Notes under the pieces: model-generated | Databases searched by the model: none | What the model was told of the DNA's origin: nothing | Seen by the model: the letters and a program-made list of their open reading frames with translations, nothing else | Made by a program: the position numbers and the translations under genes | NCBI GenBank assembly: GCA_002773855.1 | Contig: PEZY01000005.1 | Location: 1 to 64,000 of the forward strand | DNA: 64,000 nucleotides | Source: Candidatus Buchananbacteria bacterium CG10_big_fil_rev_8_21_14_0_10_33_19 | GTDB taxonomy: Bacteria > Patescibacteria > ABY1 > 2-01-FULL-39-33 | Direction of reading: 5' to 3' | Part shown: piece by piece, positions 15,108 to 22,444 of the stretch | Numbering within the stretch: position 1 is the stretch's first letter | Layout: each line of letters opens with the position of its first letter

Positions 15108-15641
15108 TTAATTACCTTGTGATTTCTTTTCGCTAATAGCATTAAGGGCGTAAACAAAATTTCGAAGATTGCCTGATAACACATTAACAAAGCCTGATAA
15201 TGGAGCGGCAATTGAACCAACTGCTTTGGCCAATAACTCTGGCTTAGATGGTAAGACAGCTAAAGCCTTAATCTTATCTTCTCCAATCAATGCTCCTTCC
15301 AAGACACCACCTAAAATTTTCATTTTTTCATGACCCTTGGCAAAAGTACTAACCAATTTTGCTGGTGCTATTTCATCTTCAAAACCAATAACAGTCGCTA
15401 CTTCACCACTAAAGTCACTATTCTCTACATCAGAGAAGCCCTTTTCAGTTAAAATTTTCTTAAGTAGAGTTTTTTTAGCTACAACATAGCCAACATTCTC
15501 ATCTTTACAAGTATTTCTCAAAATATTAATCTCCTTAACTGGAATACCAGAAAAATTAACGAAAACAGCTGACTTCATAGCATCCATTTTTTCCTGTAAG
15601 CCACCTAAAATTTCTTTTTTCTGACTTTTGGTTTTGGCCAT
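15108..15641 (-). CDS. rplJ: Ribosomal protein L10
   Basis: Base of the L7/L12 stalk on 23S rRNA. 177 aa with the N-terminal RNA-binding domain ('VNFSGIPVKEINILR', 'VAKKTLLKKIL') and C-terminal helix that binds L12 dimers. It heads rplJ-rplL and is preceded by an L10-type autoregulatory leader. In E. coli the L10-L12 complex binds that leader; here this is inferred from the conserved motifs. Confidence 0.96.
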   Translation of the reverse strand: MAKTKSQKKEILGGLQEKMDAMKSAVFVNFSGIPVKEINILRNTCKDENVGYVVAKKTLLKKILTEKGFSDVENSDFSGEVATVIGFEDEIAPAKLVSTFAKGHEKMKILGGVLEGALIGEDKIKALAVLPSKPELLAKAVGSIAAPLSGFVNVLSGNLRNFVYALNAISEKKSQGN

Positions 15642-15666
15642 AGTATTATAATGATTATTAATTAAT

Positions 15667-15775
15667 AAAAAAATCTGCTCTCATCAGCAGACATAATAGA
15701 ATTAGCTAAAATAAGCTATATTTCCTCGGTAGGTCTTAATTTTATGCCCACTGTCTGCGGATAAATTGTTTTATT
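15667..15775 (-). ncRNA. L10 leader with attenuator-like hairpin
   Basis: Minus-strand transcript before rplJ. It contains the L10-leader hallmarks CCGCAGACAG-GGGC and, after a short arm, CTACCGAGG (15724-15760), which form the kink-turn-like L10 binding site in known leaders. Downstream, TCTGCT and AGCAGA form a 6-bp stem followed by seven T (15667-15691), a terminator just before rplJ. Binding of excess L10 would favour termination. Confidence 0.8.
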
Positions 15776-15781
15776 GGTATT

Positions 15782-15809
15782 ATTATAGCAAATTTGTATT
15801 ATTTGTCAA
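15782..15809 (-). promoter_or_regulatory. rplJ-rplL promoter
   Basis: Minus-strand TTGACA (15804-15809), 16-bp spacer, TATAAT (15782-15787). Confidence 0.8.
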
Positions 15810-15868
15810 TAAGCACCAAAAGGACCATTTTTATTATATTTAATTACTATTTTTAAGCTATTTATAAA

Positions 15869-16405
15869 TTATTTAAAAAAAATTGCCTTATATGTCCAAA
15901 AATCAATTTTACCATCATCATATGGTTTACTATCAATATTAGCCTTTAAACACAAGCTATTTAAAAATTCTTGCTTATCTTTAAAACTAGACCAAACATT
16001 TGGCAAATAAGTAGCCGAATTACTACCTCGTCTGATTAAAACTCCATCACCAGATTTTATTTGATCAATTGAAACTTTTTCTAATTCCGACAAAATTGAT
16101 ATCTCAATTTCTACTTTATCTAGGTCTCCAATCTTAAATGGCTGCGATCTTGGATCATTAAAGGCTAAGATGGTATTGTCTCTGACAGACAATATTAGAG
16201 ACTCCTGAGGCTCAATATGCCCCACACAGCCATGTAATTTATTGTCCAAATTAAGAGTCACAAAGACTCCCCGCTTTTCCCAGAGCTTCTTGTTAATAGT
16301 CTGGGGTTCAAATTTTTCCCCAGACATTAAAAATTTCTCCAGTGACTTATAAGCTATCTTAAGAAGAAATTCCTTTTCACCTGCAGTATAATATTCACTG
16401 TCCAT
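15869..16405 (-). CDS. AMMECR1-domain protein
   Basis: 178 aa. The AMMECR1 fold is marked by 'LHGCVGHIEP' (the conserved L-x-G-C-x-G motif) and 'RSQPF'. The family is found in all domains of life and its biochemical role is unsettled; the conserved Cys suggests a catalytic or redox role. Its gene starts 5 bp after mltG ends, so the two are co-transcribed. Widespread AMMECR1 genes lie next to MEMO and radical-SAM partners, but neither is nearby here. Confidence 0.85.
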   Translation of the reverse strand: MDSEYYTAGEKEFLLKIAYKSLEKFLMSGEKFEPQTINKKLWEKRGVFVTLNLDNKLHGCVGHIEPQESLILSVRDNTILAFNDPRSQPFKIGDLDKVEIEISILSELEKVSIDQIKSGDGVLIRRGSNSATYLPNVWSSFKDKQEFLNSLCLKANIDSKPYDDGKIDFWTYKAIFFK

Positions 16406-16410
16406 AAAAA

Positions 16411-17409
16411 TTAATCTAAATATTTGGCCTTATTTCTTAGATGTTCTTCATAAGTCTGACTATATATCACAGTACCATCATCTTTAGTAGTTAGAAAATA
16501 GTAATGGGCATTTCTAGTCGGATAAACCACTGCCTCAATACTGCCAACACCCGGATTAGATATTGGACCTGGTGGCAAACCTCGATACTTATAAGTATTA
16601 TAAAGTGAATCTATTTTCAAATCATCATAAGTTGGTTGAGACCGCCCATAACCAGTGACATAATTAACCGTAGCATCAGATTGTAAGGCAATGCCATCTT
16701 TTAATCTTTTTAAGAAGACATCGGCAATCATTTTTTTATCAGCATCATTTGGCACTTCTCTTTCGATAATCGAAGCTAAAGTCACTACATCAAAAATATT
16801 TTTTCCTTGACTAACTATATCAGCCTTAGTTTGATCAGTTAATTTACTATCAAAATTATCCAACATTTTTCTTATAATATCCTCAACAGTTGCGTCAGAA
16901 AATATTCGATAAGTATCAGGAAACAAAAAACCTTCTAAGTTTTTAGTCTTAACATCGGCCAAAAAATCATATTGATCACGCCAATCATCAATAGCAATAG
17001 CTGTCAAAAATTCTGATTTTAAAACAATATCATTTTTTTCTAAATAATCAGCAATTTCTTCGGCTCTCCAGCCCTCAATAATTGTAATTACACTTTCATT
17101 ACTTAAACTAGTGCCAGTGGTAATAATTCTTAATACATCTATCATGCTCATATTTTTAGACAAAGCATGGTTACCAGCTACAATTTTACTTTGCTGACCC
17201 TTTAATTTAGTATAAAGCTCAAAGATAAATTTATGTCTTATTAAATCTTGACTTAACAAATCATCAGACACATCATTCAGGGTTTCACCAATTTTTATAT
17301 CAAAATAAATATCTGATTTATCTTTACTATTTGGCGTGAAAATATCTATCAAAAAATACACCGTTAAGAAGAATACTATAAATACAACTAAAATAACTAT
17401 TTTTTTCAT
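16411..17409 (-). CDS. mltG: Endolytic murein transglycosylase
   Basis: Cuts nascent glycan strands near the membrane and sets their length. 332 aa: one N-terminal membrane anchor (about 3-22), a LysM-like region, and the YceG/MltG catalytic domain with 'LEGFLFPDTY', 'ASIIEREV' (Glu216, matching the E. coli catalytic Glu218) and 'PGPISNPG'. All expected motifs are intact. It is the first gene of a pair with the AMMECR1 gene. Confidence 0.94.
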   Translation of the reverse strand: MKKIVILVVFIVFFLTVYFLIDIFTPNSKDKSDIYFDIKIGETLNDVSDDLLSQDLIRHKFIFELYTKLKGQQSKIVAGNHALSKNMSMIDVLRIITTGTSLSNESVITIIEGWRAEEIADYLEKNDIVLKSEFLTAIAIDDWRDQYDFLADVKTKNLEGFLFPDTYRIFSDATVEDIIRKMLDNFDSKLTDQTKADIVSQGKNIFDVVTLASIIEREVPNDADKKMIADVFLKRLKDGIALQSDATVNYVTGYGRSQPTYDDLKIDSLYNTYKYRGLPPGPISNPGVGSIEAVVYPTRNAHYYFLTTKDDGTVIYSQTYEEHLRNKAKYLD

Positions 17410-17576
17410 TTTTTTATTAAATTATTACTAATTCAGTATAACATAGAGTTACAAAATGATAAATTTTAATAAATATTTATATCGTGTTGTCAAAACTGGC
17501 AAAATATTATATTCTAATTATAGCAATTTGAACATTGACAATAATTCAAGATAATTCTAACCAAGGAGCCTGAGAA

Positions 17577-18683
17577 ATGTCAAAAAAATGCCCAAAACAC
17601 CCAAAATATCGAGGTATTAGACCACCGAAATCAAATTGTAAAACTTGCTGGAAATTTTATCAGGAAATAAAAGCAATAACAGATGATAAAATTGCCCTAG
17701 ATAGACTAGCTATACAATCATCAGAAAAATTAAGAGAACTTTCCAAAAAATACAAAAATATTCTTACTGAAAACGATGACTTGAAACAAATAATTCAAGC
17801 CATGCAAACTATCAAAGCTAGCACTAAACGTTTTACTATTAGCCAAAAAAAAGGTGGCGCATCTGAAGCCACTGCTATAATTGTGGCCAGTGACTGGCAT
17901 TTCGAAGAAAATGTTCGACCAGAAACAATCAACAACCTTAATGCATTTAATATTGAAATTGGTAAAATCCGAGCCAATAATTTTTGGCGGAATTCTTTGA
18001 CATTAATAAATCTATGCAAAAAAGACATTACTATTAATAATATTTTATTGGTTCTGTTAGGCGATTTTATTACTAATATGATCCATGAGGAATTAGCTGA
18101 AACAAATCTTTTAGCACCAATTGATGCTTGTATCGAAGTGCAAAATATTCTAATTTCTGGCATAGAATTTCTATTAAGAAATACTGATTGTCGTCTAACA
18201 ATTCCATGTCATAGTGGCAATCACGGTCGAACTACTGCTCGACCAAGACATAGTAACGAAGGTGGTCATTCACTGGAACATTTTATATATCACAATATGG
18301 CTATTCATTTTGCCAATAATCCGAGAGTGTCTTTTTTAATCGCTCAAGGGTATCACACTTACATTAATATTTATAACATGACCATTCGCATTCATCATGG
18401 CCATGATATTAGATACCAAGGTGGTGTTGGTGGTCTATATATTCCTCTAAATAAAGCCATTGCTCAGTGGAATAAGGGTTGTAGAGCTGACCTAGATATT
18501 CTTGGTCATTTTCATCAGTTCCGTGATGGTGGTAATTTTATTGTTAATGGTTCACTAATTGGTTACAATGCCTATGCTTTGAGCATAAAAGCTGAATTTG
18601 AAAAACCGCGTCAAGCTTTTTTCTTGATTGATAAAAAACGTGGCAAAACAATTGTTGCTCCAATTCTATTGGACAGCAATTAG
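17577..18683 (+). CDS. Zinc-ribbon/coiled-coil metallophosphoesterase, phage-like
   Basis: 368 aa. A CPKH...CKTC cluster (Cys5, His8, Cys21, Cys24) suggests an N-terminal zinc ribbon. Then comes a coiled coil (about 28-83) and a calcineurin-type phosphoesterase domain with all five metal motifs: Asp106-x-His108, GD (162-163), GNH (214-216), HGHD (274-277) and GHFH (310-313). It should be an active two-metal phosphoesterase or nuclease. N-terminal Cys clusters joined to such a domain are seen in phage proteins (recollection of the family, not a search). AAGGAG lies 8 nt before ATG; a terminator follows at once. A self-contained accessory gene. Confidence 0.75.
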   Translation: MSKKCPKHPKYRGIRPPKSNCKTCWKFYQEIKAITDDKIALDRLAIQSSEKLRELSKKYKNILTENDDLKQIIQAMQTIKASTKRFTISQKKGGASEATAIIVASDWHFEENVRPETINNLNAFNIEIGKIRANNFWRNSLTLINLCKKDITINNILLVLLGDFITNMIHEELAETNLLAPIDACIEVQNILISGIEFLLRNTDCRLTIPCHSGNHGRTTARPRHSNEGGHSLEHFIYHNMAIHFANNPRVSFLIAQGYHTYINIYNMTIRIHHGHDIRYQGGVGGLYIPLNKAIAQWNKGCRADLDILGHFHQFRDGGNFIVNGSLIGYNAYALSIKAEFEKPRQAFFLIDKKRGKTIVAPILLDSN

Positions 18684-18690
18684 ACATCAT

Positions 18691-18720
18691 CTGCCTAGGT
18701 AACACTTAGGCAGTTTTTTT
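18691..18720 (+). terminator. Terminator of the phosphoesterase gene
   Basis: CTGCCTA and TAGGCAG form the stem around an 8-nt loop, followed by seven T. Confidence 0.85.
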
Positions 18721-18736
18721 ATTTAAAAAAAGACTA

Positions 18737-18765
18737 TTGCAATTTAGCTATAAAAATAATAAGAT
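18737..18765 (+). promoter_or_regulatory. Promoter of the DUF4406-like gene
   Basis: TTGCAA (18737-18742), 17-bp spacer, TAAGAT (18760-18765). Confidence 0.55.
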
Positions 18766-18805
18766 TTAGATAAATATGTACCTTTTAAACCGAGGGAGAT
18801 AGTTC

Positions 18806-19207
18806 ATGAAAGTATTTGTTTCTGGCAAAACAGAAGATATGCCAGCCCACAAACTAAAAAGATTTCATAAGATTAAGCTATACCTGGAAAATCATGGCCA
18901 TATTGTCATCACTGAATTAGATATCGCCTTCCCAGAACTAGGCGAGGAAGTCGAAAAAATCTTAGATAATTGTGATAAAGATTCCGAATTAATTTCTTGG
19001 TTAGTATTTTGTATGAAAAAAAATTGGGCAATGGCCAACTGTGATGCTCTTTTGCTACTCAAAGACTGGCAAGAATGTGAAACATCAGTAATTCTTTGGA
19101 TTATAGCCAAAAAATTAAATATGCCAATCTATATAGATGATAGATCAGACTTTCGCTTACATAATGAAGCTGAAATTAAAAATTGGTTTGAAAACCAAAT
19201 AGACTAA
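18806..19207 (+). CDS. DUF4406-like protein (deoxyribosyltransferase fold)
   Basis: 133 aa. The start 'MKVFVSGKTEDMP', a middle 'MKKNWAMANCDALLLLKDWQ' and the following helix match DUF4406, a phage-associated family with the nucleoside 2-deoxyribosyltransferase fold. In most members a Glu four residues into the helix after 'W-x-x-S-x-G-A' is catalytic; here the helix reads 'ETSVILWIIAKKL' and the usual G-A-x-x-E pattern is lost, so catalysis is doubtful. GGGAG precedes ATG. Own promoter and terminator. It sits next to the phage-like phosphoesterase, suggesting a shared origin. Confidence 0.65.
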   Translation: MKVFVSGKTEDMPAHKLKRFHKIKLYLENHGHIVITELDIAFPELGEEVEKILDNCDKDSELISWLVFCMKKNWAMANCDALLLLKDWQECETSVILWIIAKKLNMPIYIDDRSDFRLHNEAEIKNWFENQID

Positions 19208-19235
19208 AACCTAGTTAACAAACTAGGTTTTTTTA
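19208..19235 (+). terminator. Terminator of the DUF4406-like gene
   Basis: AACCTAGTT (19208-19216) and AACTAGGTT (19221-19229), then a T run. Confidence 0.85.
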
Positions 19236-19290
19236 TTTTTAAATATAAACTGATTTTTTATGTTATAATATAAACAAATAAATAGCCTCA

Positions 19291-20061
19291 ATGATAAGAA
19301 AAATAAAAAATATTTTAATATTTTTGTCAATAATATCTATAGCCTTAAAATTAATATTAATGGCATTAATTTTTGCCTACCCCAATGTCACATCTATTGA
19401 TAATATTGAAGCCAATGCTCGTGATTTGATTAATATGACTAATGAATACAGACATAGTCTGAATCTTGGCGAATTATCTCCCAATGCTAGATTAACCCAG
19501 GCCGCTGTCAATAAAGCTCAAGACTTACTAGCTAACCAATACTTTGCTCACACTTCACCGGAAGGCAAAAAATTCTCTCAGTGGATAAAAGACGTTAATT
19601 ATAAATATTTCTATGTTGGTGAAAATTTAGCTATAAATTTTAATAAAAACGAAGATGTATTCCAGGCTTGGCTTAATAGCCCCACTCATAAAGAAAACAT
19701 CATCAAACCACAATACCAAGAAATAGGCATTGCCGTCTTAGAAGGCAAGTACCAAAATCAACAAACCACTATAGTCGTTCAAATTTTTGGCTCTAGGGTA
19801 CTAGGGGCTAGCGAACAACTAGATCTAAGCTATAAACCGTTAGAAAAATCTACTAACAACTATCTTTACAATGAAAATTTTTTAAAAAAAATAACTTCCC
19901 TAAAAAATATAGGAAAGTTAAATGAATTTAACAATTATTTTTTGATTGTAATAATGGGTCTCTACCTAATAACTTATACCCCGGTAAAAAAGAATAAAAA
20001 CCAAATCAATGTCAAACAACCGATTATTAATCGATACCAAGCAAAAATATTTAGAGAATGA
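19291..20061 (+). CDS. CAP/SCP-domain membrane protein
   Basis: 256 aa. An N-terminal membrane anchor (about 8-30), the CAP domain (about 42-170) with the four-residue cavity set His87 ('FAHTSPEG'), Glu111 ('GENLA') and His133 ('PTHKENI'), then a second membrane segment (about 210-228) and a basic cytoplasmic tail. Bacterial YkwD-type CAP proteins are extracytoplasmic and of unsettled function. SD-less. Its last 88 nt overlap, tail to tail, the end of uppP on the other strand. Confidence 0.85.
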   Translation: MIRKIKNILIFLSIISIALKLILMALIFAYPNVTSIDNIEANARDLINMTNEYRHSLNLGELSPNARLTQAAVNKAQDLLANQYFAHTSPEGKKFSQWIKDVNYKYFYVGENLAINFNKNEDVFQAWLNSPTHKENIIKPQYQEIGIAVLEGKYQNQQTTIVVQIFGSRVLGASEQLDLSYKPLEKSTNNYLYNENFLKKITSLKNIGKLNEFNNYFLIVIMGLYLITYTPVKKNKNQINVKQPIINRYQAKIFRE

Positions 20062-20795
20062 TGAGACAAATACCTAATTAAATACTTAATAACTAAATAA
20101 CCAGTAATAGCTGATGACAAAACACCTAACATTAATACCAAAAAATTTGCATCATTAAAATTCCTTATTTCCAACAATTGTTTAAAAGCCGCACCGAAAA
20201 TAATTGGAGCTGATATTAAAAAAGAAAATTTAGCTGCCTCTTCTCTCTTTAGACTACGACCCATACCTGCTATAATGGTTATACCAGATCTAGATACTCC
20301 GGGAATCAAAGCTAAAATTTGAGCTAGGCCCACGACTAGAGAGTCAACCGGACTAGTCATTTGTAAATCTTTCTGTTGTTTAGCATATTTTTCAATCACA
20401 AAAAATAAAAGACCAATAACAATTAATGAAATTGCTACCACTAATGGTGACCTTAAGGTATTGGTAATAAAGTCTTCAAACAAATATCCCACTAGACCCG
20501 CTGGTACAATGCCAATTAAGACTAGCCAAGCAATACGTTGATTATAATTATTTTTCAGGTTCCAATTAACCAGGCTAGACAAAAACCCCCGAATTATTTT
20601 TTGAATATCATGATAAAAAAATATCGCTACAGCAATTAAAGTCCCCACATGTAACATGACGTCAAACAATAATTCATCTGGAAAATGAAAACCAAAAATA
20701 TCATGAAACAATATTAAGTGGCCAGAACTAGAAATTGGCAAAAATTCTGTTAGGCCTTGAATAATCCCAGCAATGATTGATAACAAATAATCCAT
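19974..20795 (-). CDS. uppP: Undecaprenyl-diphosphatase
   Basis: Recycles the lipid carrier C55-PP to C55-P for peptidoglycan and surface-polymer export. 273 aa, polytopic, with 'GLTEFLPISSSGHL' near the start and 'GVSRSG' in the middle, the two catalytic motifs of BacA/UppP. Its 3' end overlaps the CAP gene by 88 nt. The ATG at 20795 faces the 20820 gene's ATG only 24 bp away, so each promoter must lie inside the other gene or be very compact. Confidence 0.95.
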   Translation of the reverse strand: MDYLLSIIAGIIQGLTEFLPISSSGHLILFHDIFGFHFPDELLFDVMLHVGTLIAVAIFFYHDIQKIIRGFLSSLVNWNLKNNYNQRIAWLVLIGIVPAGLVGYLFEDFITNTLRSPLVVAISLIVIGLLFFVIEKYAKQQKDLQMTSPVDSLVVGLAQILALIPGVSRSGITIIAGMGRSLKREEAAKFSFLISAPIIFGAAFKQLLEIRNFNDANFLVLMLGVLSSAITGYLVIKYLIRYLSHHSLNIFAWYRLIIGCLTLIWFLFFFTGV

Positions 20796-20819
20796 ATTTT
20801 AATAAATCTAAAATTAATT

Positions 20820-21269
20820 ATGTTAGAACTAATATTCATTCCAATAATTGTAGCTTTAACTACGCAAATTATTAAACTTACTATTGATGGTATACCAAAT
20901 AATTTGAATTGGCAACATCTAATAAACGATTATGGTGGCATGCCGTCATCACATACGGCCTATGTAGTGTCACTTGCAACTGTGGTTGGCTTAAGTCAAG
21001 GCTTTAATTCGGCCGCTTTTGCAATTAGTTTTGTCTTAATGTTAATAGTTATCCGTGACGCTATTGGTTTCAGAAGAGAAATAGGTCGTAATGCTGTTTT
21101 CACTAATATGTTAGCCAAGATAATTTATAAAGATGCTTCACCTTCTATTAAGAAAAAATTGGATTTTTTAAATGAGCGCGTTGGTCATTCTCTTCTAGAA
21201 GTAATTGTTGGATTTATTTGTGGAGCGACTCTGTCAACAATACTGTATATTATTTTATTACAAATATAA
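20820..21269 (+). CDS. DUF212 family membrane protein (divergent PAP2-like)
   Basis: 149 aa with four membrane segments. 'GGMPSSHTAYV' and 'RDAIGFRREIGRNA' mark the DUF212/YuiD family, related in motif to PAP2 phosphatases and vanadium haloperoxidases. The substrate is unknown; a lipid-phosphate phosphatase role is plausible beside uppP. The C-terminal 'GHSLLEVIVG' keeps the second conserved His. Confidence 0.85.
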   Translation: MLELIFIPIIVALTTQIIKLTIDGIPNNLNWQHLINDYGGMPSSHTAYVVSLATVVGLSQGFNSAAFAISFVLMLIVIRDAIGFRREIGRNAVFTNMLAKIIYKDASPSIKKKLDFLNERVGHSLLEVIVGFICGATLSTILYIILLQI

Positions 21270-21330
21270 TTGTAAATAACATAAACCTAAAAATCCATTA
21301 TTAATAATGGATTTTTTGATTTCGAATAAA

Positions 21331-22215
21331 TTATTTCTGACAATAATCACAAAAATGAGTTCCACGACCAACCACTTTATCTTTACTAATTGGCCTTGTA
21401 CATTTTTTACAAGCCTGGTCTTTACGGCCATACACCTTAAGATAGGGCACAAAACCACCACTACCACCATCTAAATTAACATAAGTACTATATGATGTCC
21501 CCTTCTTTAAAATAGATAGTTTTAATATCCTTTTAATATGTGTTAATAATTTTTTAATTTCTAAATCAGAAATATTTTTAGCCAACCGGGTAGGCAAAAC
21601 ACCAGTTGCAAAGCAAGCTTCATCAGCATAAATATTACCAATACCAGCAACTAAAGTCTGATCTAATAATATTTGTTTGATTTTTCTATTAGTATAACGA
21701 TCAATAATTGACTTAAAATACTTAAAATCAAAATCAGAAGACAGAGCTTCAACACCATAGTTCTTAAAAATAACATTTAACTGATCACTGGTCACCAATC
21801 TCATCCAACCAAATTTTCTCATATCATTAAAATATAATACACTGCCATCAGAAAAGGTAATGATAATATGAGTGTGCTTATTGGGCAAATCTTTGCCGCC
21901 ATCTTTCTGGGGATGACCACCAATCACTAATTGTCCAATCTGGGGCCGAAAAATTAATTGACCAGTCATTTTTAAATGAACAGACAAAAACTCGCCACTA
22001 TTGTTCTTATTATCAGAAGATAATTTAAAAACTAACATTTTAGCTCGCCTATCTACAGCAATTATTTTATGCCCTATCAACTGTTTCGTAAAAGACTCTA
22101 CCGATAACGGACTTACCATTTTAGGCCAGCTTACTGTTACAGATTTAATTTTTTTACCAATTACGACATTGGCTAATTGCTGGCGAAGGGTTTCTACTTC
22201 GGGTAATTCTGGCAT
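21331..22215 (-). CDS. mutM: Formamidopyrimidine-DNA glycosylase
   Basis: Removes 8-oxoguanine and FaPy lesions and cuts the abasic site. 294 aa starting 'MPELPEVETL', where Pro2 (N-terminal after Met removal) and Glu3 are catalytic. The H2TH helices follow, then a four-Cys zinc finger ('CKKC...CDYC') holding the 'GRGTHFC' Arg. About 290 aa is a little longer than E. coli MutM (269). It begins 13 bp after the 71-aa gene. Confidence 0.95.
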   Translation of the reverse strand: MPELPEVETLRQQLANVVIGKKIKSVTVSWPKMVSPLSVESFTKQLIGHKIIAVDRRAKMLVFKLSSDNKNNSGEFLSVHLKMTGQLIFRPQIGQLVIGGHPQKDGGKDLPNKHTHIIITFSDGSVLYFNDMRKFGWMRLVTSDQLNVIFKNYGVEALSSDFDFKYFKSIIDRYTNRKIKQILLDQTLVAGIGNIYADEACFATGVLPTRLAKNISDLEIKKLLTHIKRILKLSILKKGTSYSTYVNLDGGSGGFVPYLKVYGRKDQACKKCTRPISKDKVVGRGTHFCDYCQK

Positions 22216-22228
22216 AAACTAATATAAA

Positions 22229-22444
22229 TTATTTCTCATGAAGTTTTTTAAAAGTTTTTGCTCTTTTTAAAATCATATCAATATCTTCATCATCAGCTAA
22301 ATCTTTTAACGCTTCCTGAACTGTTACTGGCTGAAAATCACGCTTAGACAAAATGCGAGCAATACTAATCAGAGCATCAATTAAACCTACAGTGATTCCA
22401 TCTTCACTACGACAATCGATTTTATTTTTATTACTATTTACCAT
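22229..22444 (-). CDS. Small hypothetical protein overlapping the secA end
   Basis: 71 aa, unrecognised. One helix-forming region ('GITVGLIDALISIARILSK') and a second with 'LADDEDIDMILKRAKTF'; soluble. The frame is open further upstream inside secA, but I choose ATG 22444, which overlaps the secA stop (22434) by 11 nt and suggests coupling to it. The operon order is secA, this gene, mutM. Confidence 0.6.
   Translation of the reverse strand: MVNSNKNKIDCRSEDGITVGLIDALISIARILSKRDFQPVTVQEALKDLADDEDIDMILKRAKTFKKLHEK

Noticed and set aside
21258..21470. 70-aa minus-strand frame
   Set aside because: It is mostly a shifted frame of mutM with no start signals.
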